The notes under the pieces are model-generated. The model ran no database searches and had not been told where the DNA came from. It worked only from the letters and a program-made list of their open reading frames with translations. A stretch of 64,000 bases of DNA from Smittia aterrima (Eukaryota > Arthropoda > Insecta > Diptera > Chironomidae), in contig CP093831.1 of assembly GCA_033063855.1 (NCBI GenBank), positions 20,398,001 to 20,462,000 on the forward strand, given 5' to 3'. Position numbers and translations under genes: made by a program. This document shows, in pieces, positions 62,166 through 64,000 of this stretch. The first letter of the stretch is position 1. Every line of letters starts with the position of its first letter.

Positions 62166-64000
62166 GTAAATAAATAAACATCATGTCTAATGCTTGTGCA
62201 ACATAAATTCTTATCAAAAGACCATCGTTTAGCGACGAGAGTTGAAAGGGAGAAGCATAAACAAGAGCTTGGAAGAAAAAGGAAAATGATAGTAAATTGC
62301 ACAACAATGAACGAAGTTATTTCTCTCAACGCTTCTCCTTCTTAGGATAAAAATGTGAACAGAATATTGCTTGGGAGCCCAATGAGCTTAAGCTTTAATA
62401 AATTTTATAACTATAAATACCGTTTATTTATCTCGAGCAAATAGTTTTACCGACTCTCTCTCTACATGTTCAATGTTCAGCTTATCCAAAGCTATAATAA
62501 CGAAAGCTTCCGAGTAAATAAAAATTGTGACATTTACTCGAGATGAAGCCAAAGTTGCTGGACAGAAGAGAAACCCAAAGAACAAATAAGTCTTAAATAA
62601 CGAAGAAATGAAAATTAATGTTTTCACAAGACTGGAGCTCTACAAAGGAGAAAACAAAACTCTTTCCCATGGAGCTTTCACTTAACTATCCTTGTGAATA
62701 CTTTCCTTGTGTTATCTCTCTCCCTCGACAAAATTATTAACTTTGAGCAAGCAACTTTCTCTTTACAAATTTATTCGTGAGCTTAAAGTTATTGCATTTT
62801 TTTGCCCCTAACTTCTACAATGTTTACGTTATAGCTTCGTTATAGCTTTGAACAGAAAGGAATCAATAACGAGAGCTTAAGATTAATTTGCTGAAAAATT
62901 GCGCTCGAGCACGAAATTCAATGATTGCGGAAAGATCGAGGAAATTTGTATTTTCATTAACAGGAACATGAAGGAAAGCTCTCTGACCGATGAAGCAGAA
63001 AAGTGTTGATTTTAAAACAAATAAACAAGCGTTCAAGTTAAAATACTTTTCAGTTAGGCGAGAGAAGATTTATTGCATAATTTTGTTTATCTAGGAGCTT
63101 AAAAAACTTTTTTTCAAAGCTGAACTTCCAAGGGACAATCATAAGTTTAGTCTCATTCAATGCTTTTCTCTCAGTACTGTTCTCCATTTTTTGGGAGTTA
63201 CTCATAAGGAAATAAATTGCTTATTTCAGCAAATAATAATTACAAAAGTCAATATTTGTTCTGTCTCTATCTTTTTGATCTGCTTTACTCCCATGAAAGG
63301 AGCATACATGAAAGGAGAAGCTTCCTGAGGTTTCGTGCCCAACGAAAAGCACATAAACTTCTAACCTTCCTCCCTCTTTCCTCGAATTCAGCTTCGAGGC
63401 AAATTTATCGTAATTCATTGTACAAGATTTTATGTGCAACGGAGAATTCGTTTGTTTGCTGTTTGGGTTGAGAAAAAAGTTTAAGATTTTTGAAATTTAT
63501 ATTGCAAATTAAAAGCAAGAGAGGAAAGTTTATTTTGTGTTTGATATCTCAAATAGAAAATATTTGGTTTTAGTGTGTGTTCGTAAATTACGTCTTCTTC
63601 ATAGTTAAGCTGCTTGGTGTTATCCGAAATTTATTGTTATCTGACTAAACTTCAATTCCTTGTGATGGGTGACCATCTTGCGATCTAACGAGTCTCAGCA
63701 ATCATGTTTGTCCCTAAACATTCATAAGTTGTCTCTAAACATGCTCGTAAAGATTACCATCAGCAGAGAAAGACAATTTTACATGTTGAACACACACTCC
63801 TTGTGGGAGTCTCACCCAACAGCACATAAAACTATTGCTCGGAGCAATTTAGTAAATTTGATTTTGCTCTGAAAAGTTTTTTTCTTTCTCGCAAACAGTT
63901 CAAGTGGATTTGCAATATCTAACGAGCAAGAGTCGAGAGAACTCCTTCTTCATGAGTTTTGATTGCCTCGTCCAAGAAATTGGCACGTTATATACTGTCG
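62166..64000. other. CARPB intron 4 (continues past window)
   Basis: At least 1.8 kb after donor GCAGAG|GTAAAT. I found no exon encoding the expected next block (the AEIQI/AEVQL-type strand), so the gene continues beyond the window. Confidence 0.6.

Overview
The window is insect nuclear DNA: AT-rich, with many spliced genes whose introns are mostly 50-60 nt. The gene set (spaetzle-family ligand, insect odorant receptor, ABCH half-transporters, DUF1091 secreted proteins, spenito) is arthropod, and the pattern best fits a compact-genome nematoceran fly such as a midge. The species assignment is inference. All exon models below were read by eye from reading frames, GT/AG borders and family similarity.

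Layout. The first 31 kb is gene-dense. It runs: a spaetzle-type cytokine (5' end outside the window), Orc1 (minus), nito (plus, sharing a promoter with Orc1), IntS9 (minus), a short broken reading frame, a DUF1091 protein (minus), an odorant receptor (minus), an MFSD8/CLN7-like lysosomal transporter (plus), Chchd2 (plus), an ABCH half-transporter (plus), a DGAT2/MGAT-family acyltransferase (minus), a second ABCH copy (plus), and a large intronless NACHT-domain gene (plus). From 30.5 to 52.5 kb the DNA is almost empty of genes, apart from one further DUF1091 gene (minus, 35.8-36.6 kb). The last 11 kb is the 5' half of a carbonic-anhydrase-related gene (CARPB, CA10/11 type) with long introns. 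Its first intron holds the complete fructose-1,6-bisphosphatase gene on the opposite strand.

Most notable points. (1) The 1354-residue intronless STAND/NLR-like protein at 26.4-30.5 kb joins an HExxH metallopeptidase-like region, a NACHT NTPase and degenerate ankyrin-like repeats; it is the best candidate for an undescribed defence or signalling system. (2) The two ABCH genes carry a roughly 485-bp tract that is almost identical and differs only at silent sites, while flanking coding sequence is strongly diverged, as expected from gene conversion. (3) An intron in the MFSD8-like gene begins with an 18-bp copy of the start of the following exon and has a perfect branch-site-like motif, a possible recent intron gain by tandem duplication. 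(4) Orc1 appears to lack the N-terminal BAH domain, and the Orc1/nito promoter contains a near-consensus CTCF site and a spliced upstream reading frame.

The genes are mostly unrelated housekeeping or sensory loci. The possible functional grouping is the ABCH-acyltransferase-ABCH block, which could serve lipid synthesis and export. No tRNA, rRNA, CRISPR or intact transposon was recognised.
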